This document shows, in pieces, positions 15,724-26,581 of a stretch of DNA of 50,947 nt. The DNA comes from Planctomycetota bacterium (GTDB taxonomy: Bacteria; Planctomycetota; Phycisphaerae; Sedimentisphaerales; Anaerohalosphaeraceae), in the NCBI GenBank assembly GCA_029552545.1, contig JAKPDO010000020.1:1-50947 (forward strand), in the 5' to 3' direction. The notes below the pieces were generated by a model. It made no database searches. It saw only the letters and a program-made list of their open reading frames with translations, and was not told the DNA's origin. Numbering within the stretch: position 1 is the stretch's first letter; every line of letters starts with the position of its first letter. A program made the translations under genes and the position numbers.

Positions 15724-17700
15724 ATGGCCATTGCGCCGATGGAAAAGATTCTGATTGTCGCCCACCGCAGCCAGGCGGCCCAGCTCCTGGAGGCCCTTCA
15801 GGAAGCGGGACTGGTGCATCTGCTGGATGCGGCACAGGCGATGGTCAGCAAGGAATGGCCGGAACTTCAGACGGAATTCCGCCGTCCCAAAGACCTCGAA
15901 GAACTGGTCGGTCGGCTGGAAAAGGCCATCGCTTTTCTGGAAGCCCACGCACAGGAGCCATCGGGAACGAGTTTGTTTTCTCCGCGCGTGGAGATAGACG
16001 CTTCCGCATTTTCGGCCATTCTGAGCGGTCGGGAGGCAATGGACCTGCTGGACCGGACGGAGCAGACCCAGAAACGGCTGGAAGGACTTCAGGCGGAGCT
16101 GGAGCAGACGACGGAGCAGCTTCAGCGTCTTTTGCCGTGGCGGAATCTGACGTGCCGGCTGGAGGATTTGGCCTCCTTTTCCTCGATTCAGGTATTTGTC
16201 GGGATGATTCCCGTGCAGAATGTTCCGGCGGTTCAGCAGGCCCTCGAAGACCTGTCGTGCACGGTGGAGCTTGTCGGAGAAGCGGAAAACCGGAAGGCAT
16301 GCCTGATTTTTGCGCTGGCCGCTCAGACAGCAGAAGTGCAGAAAATCCTCCGCGGCGCTGAATTTGAGGCCGTTCATCTGGAAGGACTCAAAGGGACGCC
16401 GGCGGACCTGATTGAACAGTGCCGCCGCCGTCTGCAGGAAATTGACGAACAAATCGCTCAGGTCAGCCGGGAGGCCGCCTCTTTATCCGGACGGCAGCTG
16501 GAACTGAAAGTGCTCTATGACTACTACAGAAACCTGCTGGAGCGCAAGACCGCCCTGGCGGGCGCTCCGGCAACGGAGCAGACGCTGTTTCTGGAGGGCT
16601 GGACCAAGCGGAAGGACTATCCGCGCGTGCAGGAAATCGTCCGGCGGTTTGAGGCGTGCGATGTAACCATTCTGATCCCGATGGAGGGAGAAGAGCCGCC
16701 GGTGGAAATTGAGAATGTGCCGGCGGTTCGTCCCTTTGAAACCATCACGCGTCTGTACGGAATGCCGGCCCCGACTTCGGTGGACCCGACCGTGTTTCTG
16801 GCCCCGTTTTTTGCCGTCTTTTTCGGGCTGTGCATGGCGGATGCGGGGTATGGGCTGATTCTGACCGCCCTGCTGGCCTGGGTGCTTCGAAAAGTCCGGG
16901 CCAATAAAGGCATCTTTTGGATGCTCCTGATTTGCTCCATCACCACGACGCTGGCCGGCCTGATGATGGGCAGCTGGTTCGGGGATGCCGTGACCTCTCT
17001 CCTGCCGGAAGGGTCCGCCCTGCGAAACGAGCTGGATGCCGTGCGGGTAAAACTGATGCTGTTTGACCCGATGGCCAACCCGATGTTCTTTTTCATCCTT
17101 TCACTGGCCCTCGGCTATTTTCAAATTCAGTGCGGGCTGCTCATCGCCTTTTTCGCCAACCTGCTCAAAAAAGACTGGGCCGCTGCTCTCTGCGACCAGC
17201 TGGTCTGGATTGTTCACCTGAACAGTCTGCTGTGCATCGGCCTGGTCTCCGCAGATAAGCTGCCGAAAGAATTCAAAACACCGTGCATCGTCCTCGTGTG
17301 CATCACCTCCGCCGTGATTGTTTTGTTTACGGTGCGAAGCGGCGGCTGGGCGGGCCGGCTGGGGCTGGGCGTCTATCAGCTCTTCAGCACCGTCTTCTTC
17401 ATCGGGGATATTCTCAGCTACGCCCGTCTGCTGGCCCTTTGTCTGGTGGGAGCCGGCTGCGGGATGGCAATCAATATTCTGGTCAAATTGGTCTTGGGCG
17501 TCCCATACGTCGGATGGCTGCTGGGAGCAGTGCTGTTTGTCGGAGGACATCTGTTTAATATCGCCTTGTCGGTGCTGGGAGCGTTTGTCCACTCGCTGCG
17601 GCTTCAGTTTGTGGAGTTTTTCCCGAAATTTTTCACCGGAGGCGGAAAAGATTTCGTTCCGCTGCAGAAAAAGTTTCAGTATGTTGAAATTCGCAAATAA
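15724..17700 (+). CDS. V-type ATPase subunit I (membrane stator, a-type)
   Basis: The 658-residue protein has a cytosolic N-terminal half with coiled coils (to about 345) and a C-terminal half of about seven or eight membrane helices, as in NtpI/AtpI. Its job is to carry the two half-channels that pass ions to and from the rotor ring. The essential Arg is visible as Arg568 in SYARLLAL. FGLCMADAGYGL near the first helices is also a family hallmark. GAAGGA precedes the ATG. Length is normal and no break is seen. It follows the H subunit and precedes the c-ring gene. Confidence 0.95.
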   Translation: MAIAPMEKILIVAHRSQAAQLLEALQEAGLVHLLDAAQAMVSKEWPELQTEFRRPKDLEELVGRLEKAIAFLEAHAQEPSGTSLFSPRVEIDASAFSAILSGREAMDLLDRTEQTQKRLEGLQAELEQTTEQLQRLLPWRNLTCRLEDLASFSSIQVFVGMIPVQNVPAVQQALEDLSCTVELVGEAENRKACLIFALAAQTAEVQKILRGAEFEAVHLEGLKGTPADLIEQCRRRLQEIDEQIAQVSREAASLSGRQLELKVLYDYYRNLLERKTALAGAPATEQTLFLEGWTKRKDYPRVQEIVRRFEACDVTILIPMEGEEPPVEIENVPAVRPFETITRLYGMPAPTSVDPTVFLAPFFAVFFGLCMADAGYGLILTALLAWVLRKVRANKGIFWMLLICSITTTLAGLMMGSWFGDAVTSLLPEGSALRNELDAVRVKLMLFDPMANPMFFFILSLALGYFQIQCGLLIAFFANLLKKDWAAALCDQLVWIVHLNSLLCIGLVSADKLPKEFKTPCIVLVCITSAVIVLFTVRSGGWAGRLGLGVYQLFSTVFFIGDILSYARLLALCLVGAGCGMAINILVKLVLGVPYVGWLLGAVLFVGGHLFNIALSVLGAFVHSLRLQFVEFFPKFFTGGGKDFVPLQKKFQYVEIRK

Positions 17701-17763
17701 CACCCGTTCTCAAAACGGGCGTGCAAAACGTATTTCGCAGGAAGAAAAAGAAAGGAAGTCTGT

Positions 17764-18246
17764 ATGGCGATGATGGGTTTAACATTTGCATTGGTAGGAG
17801 CTGCATTGGCTGTTTTTCTGTCCGGAATCGGTTCGGCCATCGGCCTGGGGGCCGCCAGCAAAGCCGCGACCGGCGTTCTCAGCGAAAAACCGGAACGGTA
17901 CGGCACGCTGATGCTGCTGGTTCTGCTGCCCAGTACGCAGGGACTTTACGGCTTCATCGTCGGCCTGATGGTTGTGATGAAAATCGGACTGATTGCCGGT
18001 CCCATTGCCTCCGTCACATGGGCTCAGGGGCTTGAGCTTCTCGCGGCCTGCCTGCCGGTAGCCGTCGCCGGCTGGGTCAGCGGCATTCATCAGGGCCGAA
18101 CGGGAGCCGCCGGCATTCTGATGGCGGCCAAACGCCCCGAACTGGCGTTCAAAGCGGGCGTCATTTACGCCGCAATGATTGAATTGTACGCCATTCTGGG
18201 CTTTCTGATTTCCTTTTTGGTCGTGAGAGCCATCCAGGTCGGCTGA
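17764..18246 (+). CDS. V-type ATPase subunit K (c-ring proteolipid, sodium-type signature)
   Basis: The 160-residue protein has four membrane helices from a duplicated hairpin. The first hairpin has LLPSTQGLYGF (Leu55, Thr58, Gln59), and the second has HQG (Gln110) and AMIELYAILGFL (Glu140). In the Enterococcus hirae Na+ V-ATPase the ion is held by Leu61, Thr64, Gln65, Gln110 and Glu139. The first trio has identical spacing here, and Gln-to-Glu is 30 instead of 29. Only the second hairpin carries the carboxylate, as in that enzyme. Na+ rather than H+ coupling is therefore likely, by inference. AAAGGAAG precedes the ATG. Confidence 0.93.
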   Translation: MAMMGLTFALVGAALAVFLSGIGSAIGLGAASKAATGVLSEKPERYGTLMLLVLLPSTQGLYGFIVGLMVVMKIGLIAGPIASVTWAQGLELLAACLPVAVAGWVSGIHQGRTGAAGILMAAKRPELAFKAGVIYAAMIELYAILGFLISFLVVRAIQVG

Positions 18247-18297
18247 GAAAAAACTGAAACCGAAGCCAACGGCTCATGTGCCGGTGAAGGTTTGCCT

Positions 18298-18891
18298 ATG
18301 AAAGCAGAACAGGTCGTTGAAAAGATTTTGTCGGAAGGCCGTCAGGAGGCCCAGCGGATTCTGTCGGAGGCGCAGGCAAAAGTCCGGCAGCGGCGCAGCG
18401 TTCTCGATGAGGAGCTGAAGGCCTTCGAGCAGGAAACGGAACAGATGGCCCGTCAGGCCGCCGAGGATAAACAGGCACGAATGCTGGCGGCGGCGCGAAT
18501 GGACCTGCGGAAAAAGATTCTGGCCGCCAAGGCGGACCTGCTGCGGGAGGTATTCGAGACGGCCCGCCGGCGGATTAACACGATGGCGGACGGCCCCTAT
18601 CTGGAACTGATGGGCCGGCTGCTGATGCAGGCGGTTGTCACCGGCGATGAAGAAGTCCTCGTCGGAAAAAATGAAACGCGAATCAATCCGGAGTTTCTCA
18701 AACAGATTAACAAACGCCTCGGCCCGGGCTACAAGGGCAACCTGAGGCCGGCGGCGGAAAAAGCGGACATCGACGGCGGATTCATCCTTCGCCGCGGCAA
18801 GGTGCAGGTGAACTGCTCAACGGAGGTGCTGCTGGAGCAGATTCGCCAGCAGACGGAAATGGAACTGGCGGCCAAACTGTTTGCTGACTGA
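18298..18891 (+). CDS. V-type ATPase subunit E (peripheral stalk)
   Basis: The 197-residue protein has a long charged N-terminal helix (VVEKILSEGRQEAQRILSEA) and a globular C-terminal half with the family pattern YLELMGRLLMQAV and ADIDGGFILRRGKVQVNCS. It forms the peripheral stalk with subunit H/G. The ATG at 18298 is chosen over a TTG six bases upstream. Its stop TGA overlaps the ATG of the next gene by one base, which implies coupled translation with subunit C. Confidence 0.9.
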   Translation: MKAEQVVEKILSEGRQEAQRILSEAQAKVRQRRSVLDEELKAFEQETEQMARQAAEDKQARMLAAARMDLRKKILAAKADLLREVFETARRRINTMADGPYLELMGRLLMQAVVTGDEEVLVGKNETRINPEFLKQINKRLGPGYKGNLRPAAEKADIDGGFILRRGKVQVNCSTEVLLEQIRQQTEMELAAKLFAD

Positions 18892-19934
18892 TGCAGATGA
18901 ACAGCGAACCGAGCACAATCGATTTTGTACGGTATCCGCCGGTGGGAGCGGAAGACTGGCGGTACGCCTTTGCAACGGCCAAGGTGCGCGTGCTCGAAAC
19001 GATGATGCTGAGCCGGGCGATGCTCTCGGAGCTGGCCCACACGGACAGTTTTGAAGCGGCGGCGGAAATGCTCGGCGGAACGGAATATGCCGTGCCTGCA
19101 CAGGCCTCTGCTGAGGAAATCGAGGAAATGCTGCTGTCCCGCCGCCGGCAGGTGCGTCAGCTGTTTGTGCAGCTGGCGGAGGATCCGGGGCTTGTCCAGA
19201 TGTTCCAGGCCCGTGAGGATTTTGCCAATATGCGGCTGGCCGTGCGGCGCGTCGTTACGGACAGACCCCTGGGGACGGACTACAGCCCGGAGGGGGCCGT
19301 GCCGGCAGAGGAGTTTGAAGAAATTTTTCAACAGGAAAATTATGAGCGGTTTCCGGAGTACCTGCAGGAGGCCGTAGAGGCCGCTGTGCTGGCTTATTAC
19401 GAAAACAAGGACATCCGGCAGATTGACTATGCCATCGACCGGGTGGAGGCCGCCTGGCGGGTTCGGCACAGTCAGGCCATCGGCAGCGTCTTCTGCCTGT
19501 CGCTGTCGCGGGTCCGAATCGACTTGTACAACATCCGGACGCTGCTGCGTCTGAAAGCCGCCGAACGCCAGGAGCGGTTTCATTTTCTGCCGGACGGATT
19601 CATCGAAACGGCCCGTTTTGTTCAGGGACTGGAGCATAACTACGATGCTCTCGTGCCGCTGTTTTACGCCACCCCCTATCTGGAACTGATAGAGGAAGGA
19701 ACGCGGTACCTGCGGGAAAAGGGCTCGTTTCTGGCCCTCGAGCGGGGCTGTGAAGATTATCTGATGGAATTTCTGAAGACTACGCGTCAGCTGGCGGCGG
19801 GTCCTCAGCCGATTGCGGCCTATCTGCTGATGAAAGAAGCGGAGATTCGGACGGTCCGAATGCTGCTGATGGGCAGAAAAAACGGCCTGTCGGCCGAACT
19901 GCTGCTGGACCGGCTGGGAACATGGATGGACTAA
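18891..19934 (+). CDS. V-type ATPase subunit C (d-type, rotor top)
   Basis: The 347-residue, mostly helical protein fits the V0 d / NtpC family: WRYAFATAKVRVLETMMLSR at the start, then YYENKDIRQIDYAIDR and ALERGCEDYLMEFLKTTR in the second half. It links the central shaft to the membrane ring. The family is weakly conserved, so the call leans on operon position between E and F as well as on length. The start overlaps the preceding stop (TGATG); a second ATG six bases further on is possible. Confidence 0.85.
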   Translation: MQMNSEPSTIDFVRYPPVGAEDWRYAFATAKVRVLETMMLSRAMLSELAHTDSFEAAAEMLGGTEYAVPAQASAEEIEEMLLSRRRQVRQLFVQLAEDPGLVQMFQAREDFANMRLAVRRVVTDRPLGTDYSPEGAVPAEEFEEIFQQENYERFPEYLQEAVEAAVLAYYENKDIRQIDYAIDRVEAAWRVRHSQAIGSVFCLSLSRVRIDLYNIRTLLRLKAAERQERFHFLPDGFIETARFVQGLEHNYDALVPLFYATPYLELIEEGTRYLREKGSFLALERGCEDYLMEFLKTTRQLAAGPQPIAAYLLMKEAEIRTVRMLLMGRKNGLSAELLLDRLGTWMD

Positions 19935-20004
19935 CGGACCGGCATCAAACAGAACACGAACGGAAAAGAACCGGAAGCCGGCGGCGGCTTCCAAAGGAAC
20001 AGAA

Positions 20005-20325
20005 ATGGAAGGCAAAGCAGCCGTATTGGGAACAGCGGATTTTGTGATGCCGTTTTCGGCGCTGGGACTGGATACCTTCGCCGTAGAGCCGAAGGCGGAA
20101 GCCGTACAGGAGACGGCCAAAGCCATCCTGCGGCAGCAGTACACGCTGGTGGTGGTGGCGGAAAACGTCGCTCGCCAGGCCCAGCCGGTTTTTGATGCGA
20201 CGATGCGGAAGGCCGTCCCCTGTGTGGTGGTGGTGCCGTTTACCGCTGAACCGACCGGCGTTGCAACCGAATCGCTCGGACGGCTGATTAAACTGGCCGC
20301 CGGAATCAATATTCTGAAAAATTAA
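20005..20325 (+). CDS. V-type ATPase subunit F (central shaft)
   Basis: The 106-residue protein has the alternating alpha/beta fold of NtpG/Atp[21 protein letters not shown], then YTLVVVAEN and PCVVVVPF. The second strand ends with the family-typical VAEN. It sits on the shaft with subunit D. AAGGA lies 6 bases before the ATG. The 70-base gap from subunit C is the widest short gap in the operon and holds no gene. Confidence 0.88.
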   Translation: MEGKAAVLGTADFVMPFSALGLDTFAVEPKAEAVQETAKAILRQQYTLVVVAENVARQAQPVFDATMRKAVPCVVVVPFTAEPTGVATESLGRLIKLAAGINILKN

Positions 20326-20374
20326 ACCAGCAGAGCCCTTCAGGCAACTTTTTGAGCAAACGGAAGCAGGAAAT

Positions 20375-22153
20375 ATGACGGAACAAAAAATCGGAAGAAT
20401 CATCAAAGTAGCCGGCCCGGTGGTGGTGGCCGAAGGAATGACCGGCGCTCATATGTACGATGTCGTCCGCGTCGGCGAAGAAAACCTCATCGGGGAAATT
20501 GTGGAACTGCACGGCGACAGGGCCAGCATTCAGGTCTATGAGGACACGGTCGGCATCGGCCCGGGAGAGAAAGTGGTCAATACCGGTGCCCCGCTGAGTG
20601 TGGAACTGGGACCGGGACTGATTTCGAACATTTATGACGGCATCCAGCGTCCGCTGAGCGCTCTGGTGGAAGCGCAGGGCAGCTTCATCAAGCGCGGCAG
20701 CGATATTCCGGGCCTTCCGCGGGACAAAAAATGGCACTTCCGCCCCACCATCCAGAACGGCACCGAGGTCGGGCCCGGGGATATTCTGGGCGAGGTGCAG
20801 GAATCCACGCTGGTTCTGCACAAGATTATGGTGCCGCCCGGTGTGCGGGGACGGCTGGAGGGTCTGTCGGAGGGTGAGTTTACCGTTACGGAACAAATCG
20901 GCATGGTTAAAACCAAACAGGGCGAACGGGTCCTGACGCTGATGCAGAAATGGCCCGTTCGGCGGCCCCGTCCGGTTCAGCAGCGGCTGAATCCCAACAA
21001 AATCCTGCTGACCGGCCAGCGCGTCATTGACGCATTTTTCCCGATTGCCAAGGGCGGAACGGCCTGCGTGCCCGGCCCCTTCGGCACCGGCAAAACGGTT
21101 GTGCAGCACCAGCTGGCCAAGTGGGTGGATGCGGACATCGTGGTGTATATCGGATGCGGCGAGCGCGGCAACGAAATGACCGACGTGCTGATGGAGTTTC
21201 CGGAACTGACGGACCCGCACAGCGGCGAGCCGCTGATGAAGCGGGTTGTGCTGCTGGCCAACACGTCGGATATGCCTGTGGCGGCCCGCGAGGCATCGGT
21301 TTATACCGGCATCACGATTGCCGAATACTTCCGCGATATGGGGCTGTCGGTGGCGCTGATGGCCGACAGCACCAGCCGATGGGCGGAGGCGATGCGGGAA
21401 ATTTCCACGCGTCTGGAGGAAATGCCCGCCGAAGAAGGGTATCCGGCCTATCTGGGGGCGCGAATCGCCTCCTTCTATGAGCGGGCCGGCCGGGTTATCT
21501 GCTCCGGAAGCCCGCAGCGGGAAGGGGCTCTGTCCATCATCGGGGCGGTCAGTCCGCCCGGCGGCGACCTGTCCGATTCGGTGGTGCAGGCCACCCTGCA
21601 TGTCGTGAAGGTCTTCTGGTCTCTGCTGGCCCGTCTGGCCCAGCAGCGGCACTTCCCCGCGATTGACTGGCTGACCAGTTATTCCTTCTACAAGCAGTAT
21701 CTGGCGGAGACCTTTGAAGACAAAGACAAAGGACGCGAGTTCGTTCAGATGACCAAAGAGGCGATGGCCCTGCTGGAACAGGAAGCCCAGCTGGTGGAAA
21801 TCGTCCGTCTGGTCGGAGCGGAGGCCATCAGCGCCGCCGACCGAATGGCCCTCGAAACCGCTAAAAGCATCCGCGAGGACTTCCTGCACCAGAACGCCTT
21901 TCACAAGGCAGATACCTACACGCCGATTGACAAGCAGTATGATATGCTCAGTCTGATTCTGCATTTTCATCGGCAGGGTCTGGCGGCGATTGAGCGCGGC
22001 GTGGAGACGGCGGAGCTGTTTGCCCTGCCGGTGCGGGAGGATATCGCCCGGGCCAAATACATTGATTATGCCGAGGCGGACAAGATTCGGGCGATTCGGG
22101 ACAAAATTGACGCCCAAATCAAGGACCTTTATTCTGCGACGGCAGCCAAATAA
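20375..22153 (+). CDS. V-type ATPase catalytic subunit A
   Basis: The 592-residue protein has the beta-barrel start [17 protein letters not shown], the V-type non-homologous insert (about 110-200), Walker A GPFGTGKT (234-241), a catalytic Glu in [13 protein letters not shown], and [15 protein letters not shown]. Three A subunits hydrolyse or make ATP in the head. Walker A has Thr where many relatives have Ala (GAGKT), a mild change that keeps the essential Lys and Thr. Length is normal and the gene is intact. The gene name differs among genomes (atpA or ntpA), so none is assigned. Confidence 0.98.
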   Translation: MTEQKIGRIIKVAGPVVVAEGMTGAHMYDVVRVGEENLIGEIVELHGDRASIQVYEDTVGIGPGEKVVNTGAPLSVELGPGLISNIYDGIQRPLSALVEAQGSFIKRGSDIPGLPRDKKWHFRPTIQNGTEVGPGDILGEVQESTLVLHKIMVPPGVRGRLEGLSEGEFTVTEQIGMVKTKQGERVLTLMQKWPVRRPRPVQQRLNPNKILLTGQRVIDAFFPIAKGGTACVPGPFGTGKTVVQHQLAKWVDADIVVYIGCGERGNEMTDVLMEFPELTDPHSGEPLMKRVVLLANTSDMPVAAREASVYTGITIAEYFRDMGLSVALMADSTSRWAEAMREISTRLEEMPAEEGYPAYLGARIASFYERAGRVICSGSPQREGALSIIGAVSPPGGDLSDSVVQATLHVVKVFWSLLARLAQQRHFPAIDWLTSYSFYKQYLAETFEDKDKGREFVQMTKEAMALLEQEAQLVEIVRLVGAEAISAADRMALETAKSIREDFLHQNAFHKADTYTPIDKQYDMLSLILHFHRQGLAAIERGVETAELFALPVREDIARAKYIDYAEADKIRAIRDKIDAQIKDLYSATAAK

Positions 22154-22189
22154 GGAAACCCGTCAGAGAGCAGACACAGGAGTTTTTCA

Positions 22190-23605
<1,416 letters not shown>

Positions 23606-23617
23606 ACGCCGAACCTT

Positions 23618-24238
23618 ATGCAGCAGAATATCAATGCAACCCGAATGGAAATGCTGCGGCTCCGCAGGCGTGTCGCCCTGGCCGTGCGGGGACATCGTCT
23701 GCTCAGCCAGAAGCGGGATGAAATCAGCCGACAGCTGGTGCTGATTTCCCGCTCGCTCAAGGAGCTTCGGCAGAAGGTCGAACGCGAACTGCTGGAAACG
23801 AGCCGCCGCTTTGTGATGGCCCGTTCCACGATGGAGCCGGAACACGTCCGGGCGGCTCTGGAAATTCCTACCAAAAAGTTTTCTCTGGCCGTGCAGTTTG
23901 CCAGTGTGATGAGCGTGAAGGTGCCGCAGCTGACCAAGCAGATTGAAGGAGATATCGTCTGTTACGGATTTGCTTCGACCAGCGGCGAAATGGATGTTGC
24001 GCTGCGGGCTTTGGAGCGGGCCTTTGATACCCTGATTGAGCTGGCGGGCAAAGAAAAACAGGCCCAGCTGCTGGCGATTGAGCTGCAAAGCACCCGCCGG
24101 CGTGTGAACGTCCTCGAGCATGTCGTTATTCCCGAACTTCAGGCGACGATTCGGTTCATTTCCAACAAACTCGGCGAGGTTGAGCGGGACAACATCAGCC
24201 GGCTGATGATTATCGCCGACATGATTCGGGGAGAATAA
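23618..24238 (+). CDS. V-type ATPase subunit D (central shaft)
   Basis: The 206-residue protein starts INATRMEMLRLRRRVALAVR, the N-terminal signature of subunit D, and ends with the matching long helix ELQATIRFISNKLGEVERDN. The two helices form the rotating coiled-coil shaft. No strong ribosome site is seen, but the start fits the family and lies 12 bases after the B stop. It is the last V-ATPase gene. Confidence 0.95.
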   Translation: MQQNINATRMEMLRLRRRVALAVRGHRLLSQKRDEISRQLVLISRSLKELRQKVERELLETSRRFVMARSTMEPEHVRAALEIPTKKFSLAVQFASVMSVKVPQLTKQIEGDIVCYGFASTSGEMDVALRALERAFDTLIELAGKEKQAQLLAIELQSTRRRVNVLEHVVIPELQATIRFISNKLGEVERDNISRLMIIADMIRGE

Positions 24239-24255
24239 CCTCCGATTGTCTATCG

Positions 24256-24284
24256 AGAACCTCCGTATCCCGGAAAACGGTTCT
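24256..24284 (+). terminator. hairpin at the end of the V-ATPase operon
   Basis: AGAACC-TCCG-loop-CGGA-AAAC-GGTTCT can fold into an interrupted stem just after subunit D. The T run is weak (TTCTTG), so it may be a poor terminator or a processing stem. Confidence 0.35.
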
Positions 24285-24312
24285 TGCCTGATGTGTCGGG
24301 TCCCTGTACAAT
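24284..24312 (+). promoter_or_regulatory. promoter of the helical-repeat membrane protein gene
   Basis: TTGCCT (24284-24289), 17 bases, TACAAT (24307-24312). A stem AAACCGG/CCGGTTT (24340-24361) lies in the leader, and no clear ribosome site precedes the ATG at 24375. Confidence 0.5.
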
Positions 24313-24374
24313 TGTTCCTTCATTGAGCCAAAACCTGAAAAACCGGTTTCGGAGCCGGTTTGTACCCATTACCT

Positions 24375-26240
24375 ATGGCAGAACCGAATACAGGAATAAA
24401 ATCACCCGGGCCTACCAAATCCTTTATGACGGCCGGCCCGACTTTACACTACAGCCATGCCAATGTGTACAGCTGCTGGCTGCTGTCGATTGTGGTCTAT
24501 GCGGGAGTTTGTCTGTTCTGGGGCCGCCTGACCAACGGACAGTTCCTGGTTCTGAATCTTCTGGAGCTGTTTCACCCGAATCAATGGCATCTGGGTCAGG
24601 TCGTCACGGAACCCCTGAGCATCTATGAGTATCCCTGGCATATTGCAATTTTAGGCACGCTGATGGGAATCCTGGCGGCTGCACCGCTGCTGACAGCCCA
24701 GCTGATGAGTTTTCGATTCAGCATCCCGATGATTGTCCTGGCCGTTTTTCTGGCACGTCTTCCGATGCTGGGGGCCTTTCTGGTGCTGTCCTGCATTGCG
24801 GTGGCCTGCCGTCCGCTGCGGTTCCGTTCGCGGATTATTTCGCTGGCGCTGTGCATGGCCGGACCGATGATTTACTGGGCGGCCTTCGGCGGCATCCGCA
24901 GCAGCGACCCGATTCGGTGGGGCATTTCCTATACGCCGTGGATTTATGCCTGGCTCATAGCGATGCTCATTGCCGGGGTGGTGATTGCTATCGGACACTA
25001 CACGCGGTACCGTCCGGGCCTGGTCTGGCTGATTACGCTGGCGGCCGCGGCGGCGGCGTATCTGACCTTTGAAAAAACCATCGGCTTTGATGAACTGGAT
25101 TTTCAGATGTACGTCGCAGGCCACAATCCGGAAGAGCAGGCGGAATTTCACGACCATTCCCTCACCAAATATCTGGACCGGATTCTGGCGGATGAGATGC
25201 GGTACAGTTATTTTGCAGGGTATTTCTACCCGAGCGATAAAATCGATCTGCGGAAAAAACTTCGCGAAGAGATTGAAAATCTGCTGTATTACAACCGCTG
25301 GCCGCAGTGGTTTGTCGGCGACCTGCCGGAGAAACTTCGCTACCAGTCCAAGCGGAGCGAACTGCTGGCTCAATACAACTATTTTCTGGAGAAAAGGCCC
25401 ACCAGCCGCCGCGTGCCGATTGCACTGTACTTTAAGGCGATGCTGAACGAATTAACACCCGATGCACGCTATTTCGGCCAGACGGAGATTCTGCATTTTT
25501 ATCAGGACTATCCTTTTTACGAAAATCTTCACATCTGGCAGGACCTTCTGGTTCGATTTCCCGACAGTCCGGAGGCCCTGGAGGCCCGCTGGCGTCTGGC
25601 CGTTCACATGGCCGGACAGGGCCGGTTCAAAGAGGCACAGGATTTGTGCGGAGTCGCTTTGACGCTGCTGGAAAAAGAAATGCCGTCTTTTTCTGAACCT
25701 GCGATTGCCGCCGGCAGTCTGACAACAGCCTTCGGGCGGCCGATTCAAACCGCAATGACCCGCTATAAACTGCAGGACCTTCGAACCCGTCTGCTGATGC
25801 TGATGGAGCTGATTTCCCCCGCCAATCAGGGCGGCAGCGAGGCGGAGCGGCAGCGTCTGGCCCGGTTTGTTCTGCTCAACCCATACGGAATTCAGTACGC
25901 CCGTCAGATTGAAGACCTGCTCGCCGGCGCCTCCGCGGAAGACCCGCTCCGCGACAACCTGCTGGCTGCCCGTGCCCGCCTGATTGGAGACTGGCAGATG
26001 CGTGCGGCGGCCCTGCGGGAAGTCTGGGAAAAATATCCGGACCGCGACGGAGGAATCCAGGCCCTGTATGAACTGGGAGCCCTGCGTCTTCAGCAATGGA
26101 AAGAAATGAAGGCGGAGGCCGCCAAAGCCGAACTGCTGGCCGAAGCCCGTTCCCTGCTGAACCGCCTGATTCAGGACTATCCGCAAAGTCCGTACGCCGA
26201 GTCGGCCCGTCGGCTGCTGGCCCCCCTGGCCAACCTCTAA
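24375..26240 (+). CDS. membrane protein with C-terminal tetratricopeptide-like repeats
   Basis: I do not recognise a named family. The 621-residue protein has about six or seven membrane segments in its first ~230 residues (for example WLLSIVVYAGVCLFW, PMIVLAVFLARLPMLGAFLV, WLITLAAAAAAYLTF). A soluble tail of ~390 residues follows, made of helical pairs like tetratricopeptide or YfiO-type repeats (LVRFPDSPEALEARWRLAVH, LIQDYPQSPYAESARRLL). The wording FPDSPEAL and YPQSPYAE is typical of periplasmic repeats in planctomycete proteins. The ATG at 24375 is preferred over a TTG at 24360. It probably has its own promoter and so is not strictly part of the V-ATPase operon. Its function is unknown; such tails usually bind other proteins. 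Confidence 0.65.
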   Translation: MAEPNTGIKSPGPTKSFMTAGPTLHYSHANVYSCWLLSIVVYAGVCLFWGRLTNGQFLVLNLLELFHPNQWHLGQVVTEPLSIYEYPWHIAILGTLMGILAAAPLLTAQLMSFRFSIPMIVLAVFLARLPMLGAFLVLSCIAVACRPLRFRSRIISLALCMAGPMIYWAAFGGIRSSDPIRWGISYTPWIYAWLIAMLIAGVVIAIGHYTRYRPGLVWLITLAAAAAAYLTFEKTIGFDELDFQMYVAGHNPEEQAEFHDHSLTKYLDRILADEMRYSYFAGYFYPSDKIDLRKKLREEIENLLYYNRWPQWFVGDLPEKLRYQSKRSELLAQYNYFLEKRPTSRRVPIALYFKAMLNELTPDARYFGQTEILHFYQDYPFYENLHIWQDLLVRFPDSPEALEARWRLAVHMAGQGRFKEAQDLCGVALTLLEKEMPSFSEPAIAAGSLTTAFGRPIQTAMTRYKLQDLRTRLLMLMELISPANQGGSEAERQRLARFVLLNPYGIQYARQIEDLLAGASAEDPLRDNLLAARARLIGDWQMRAAALREVWEKYPDRDGGIQALYELGALRLQQWKEMKAEAAKAELLAEARSLLNRLIQDYPQSPYAESARRLLAPLANL

Positions 26241-26581
26241 AACATCTCAACGCCTTATCGGACATCCTTCCTCCGCCGAACCCGTCCTGAAGACGTTCGG
26301 AGACTGAAATTTTCAAAATCCGCCCTGCAGGACCGATAAAAACCTTTCCCGGGACCCTCTCGGACGGCCGAGTTCTTTATCCCATTGGAGAAAGCACAGG
26401 CGGACTTACCTCCGACTTCCGTTTAGCCGATAGATAGGCAGTGTTTATTGTTATGTTTTAAAAAGACCGGGACCTGTCGTACCAAGGGTCCTGCCATGTA
26501 GTTCGAGAGACCAGAAGGGCCGTGGTCCTGCCGTCCAATCGGGCCGCCGGCACCAAACCTCAATCTGTAATGAGGCCTTTT
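26241..26581. other. 340-base gap before the Hsp70 cluster
   Basis: No gene is seen. A small stem CTCGG-ACGG-CCGAG (26359-26372) followed by TTCTTTAT may end upstream transcripts. GGTCCTGCC occurs twice (near 26489 and 26526). No CIRCE element and no clear heat-shock or sigma70 promoter was found. Confidence 0.4.
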
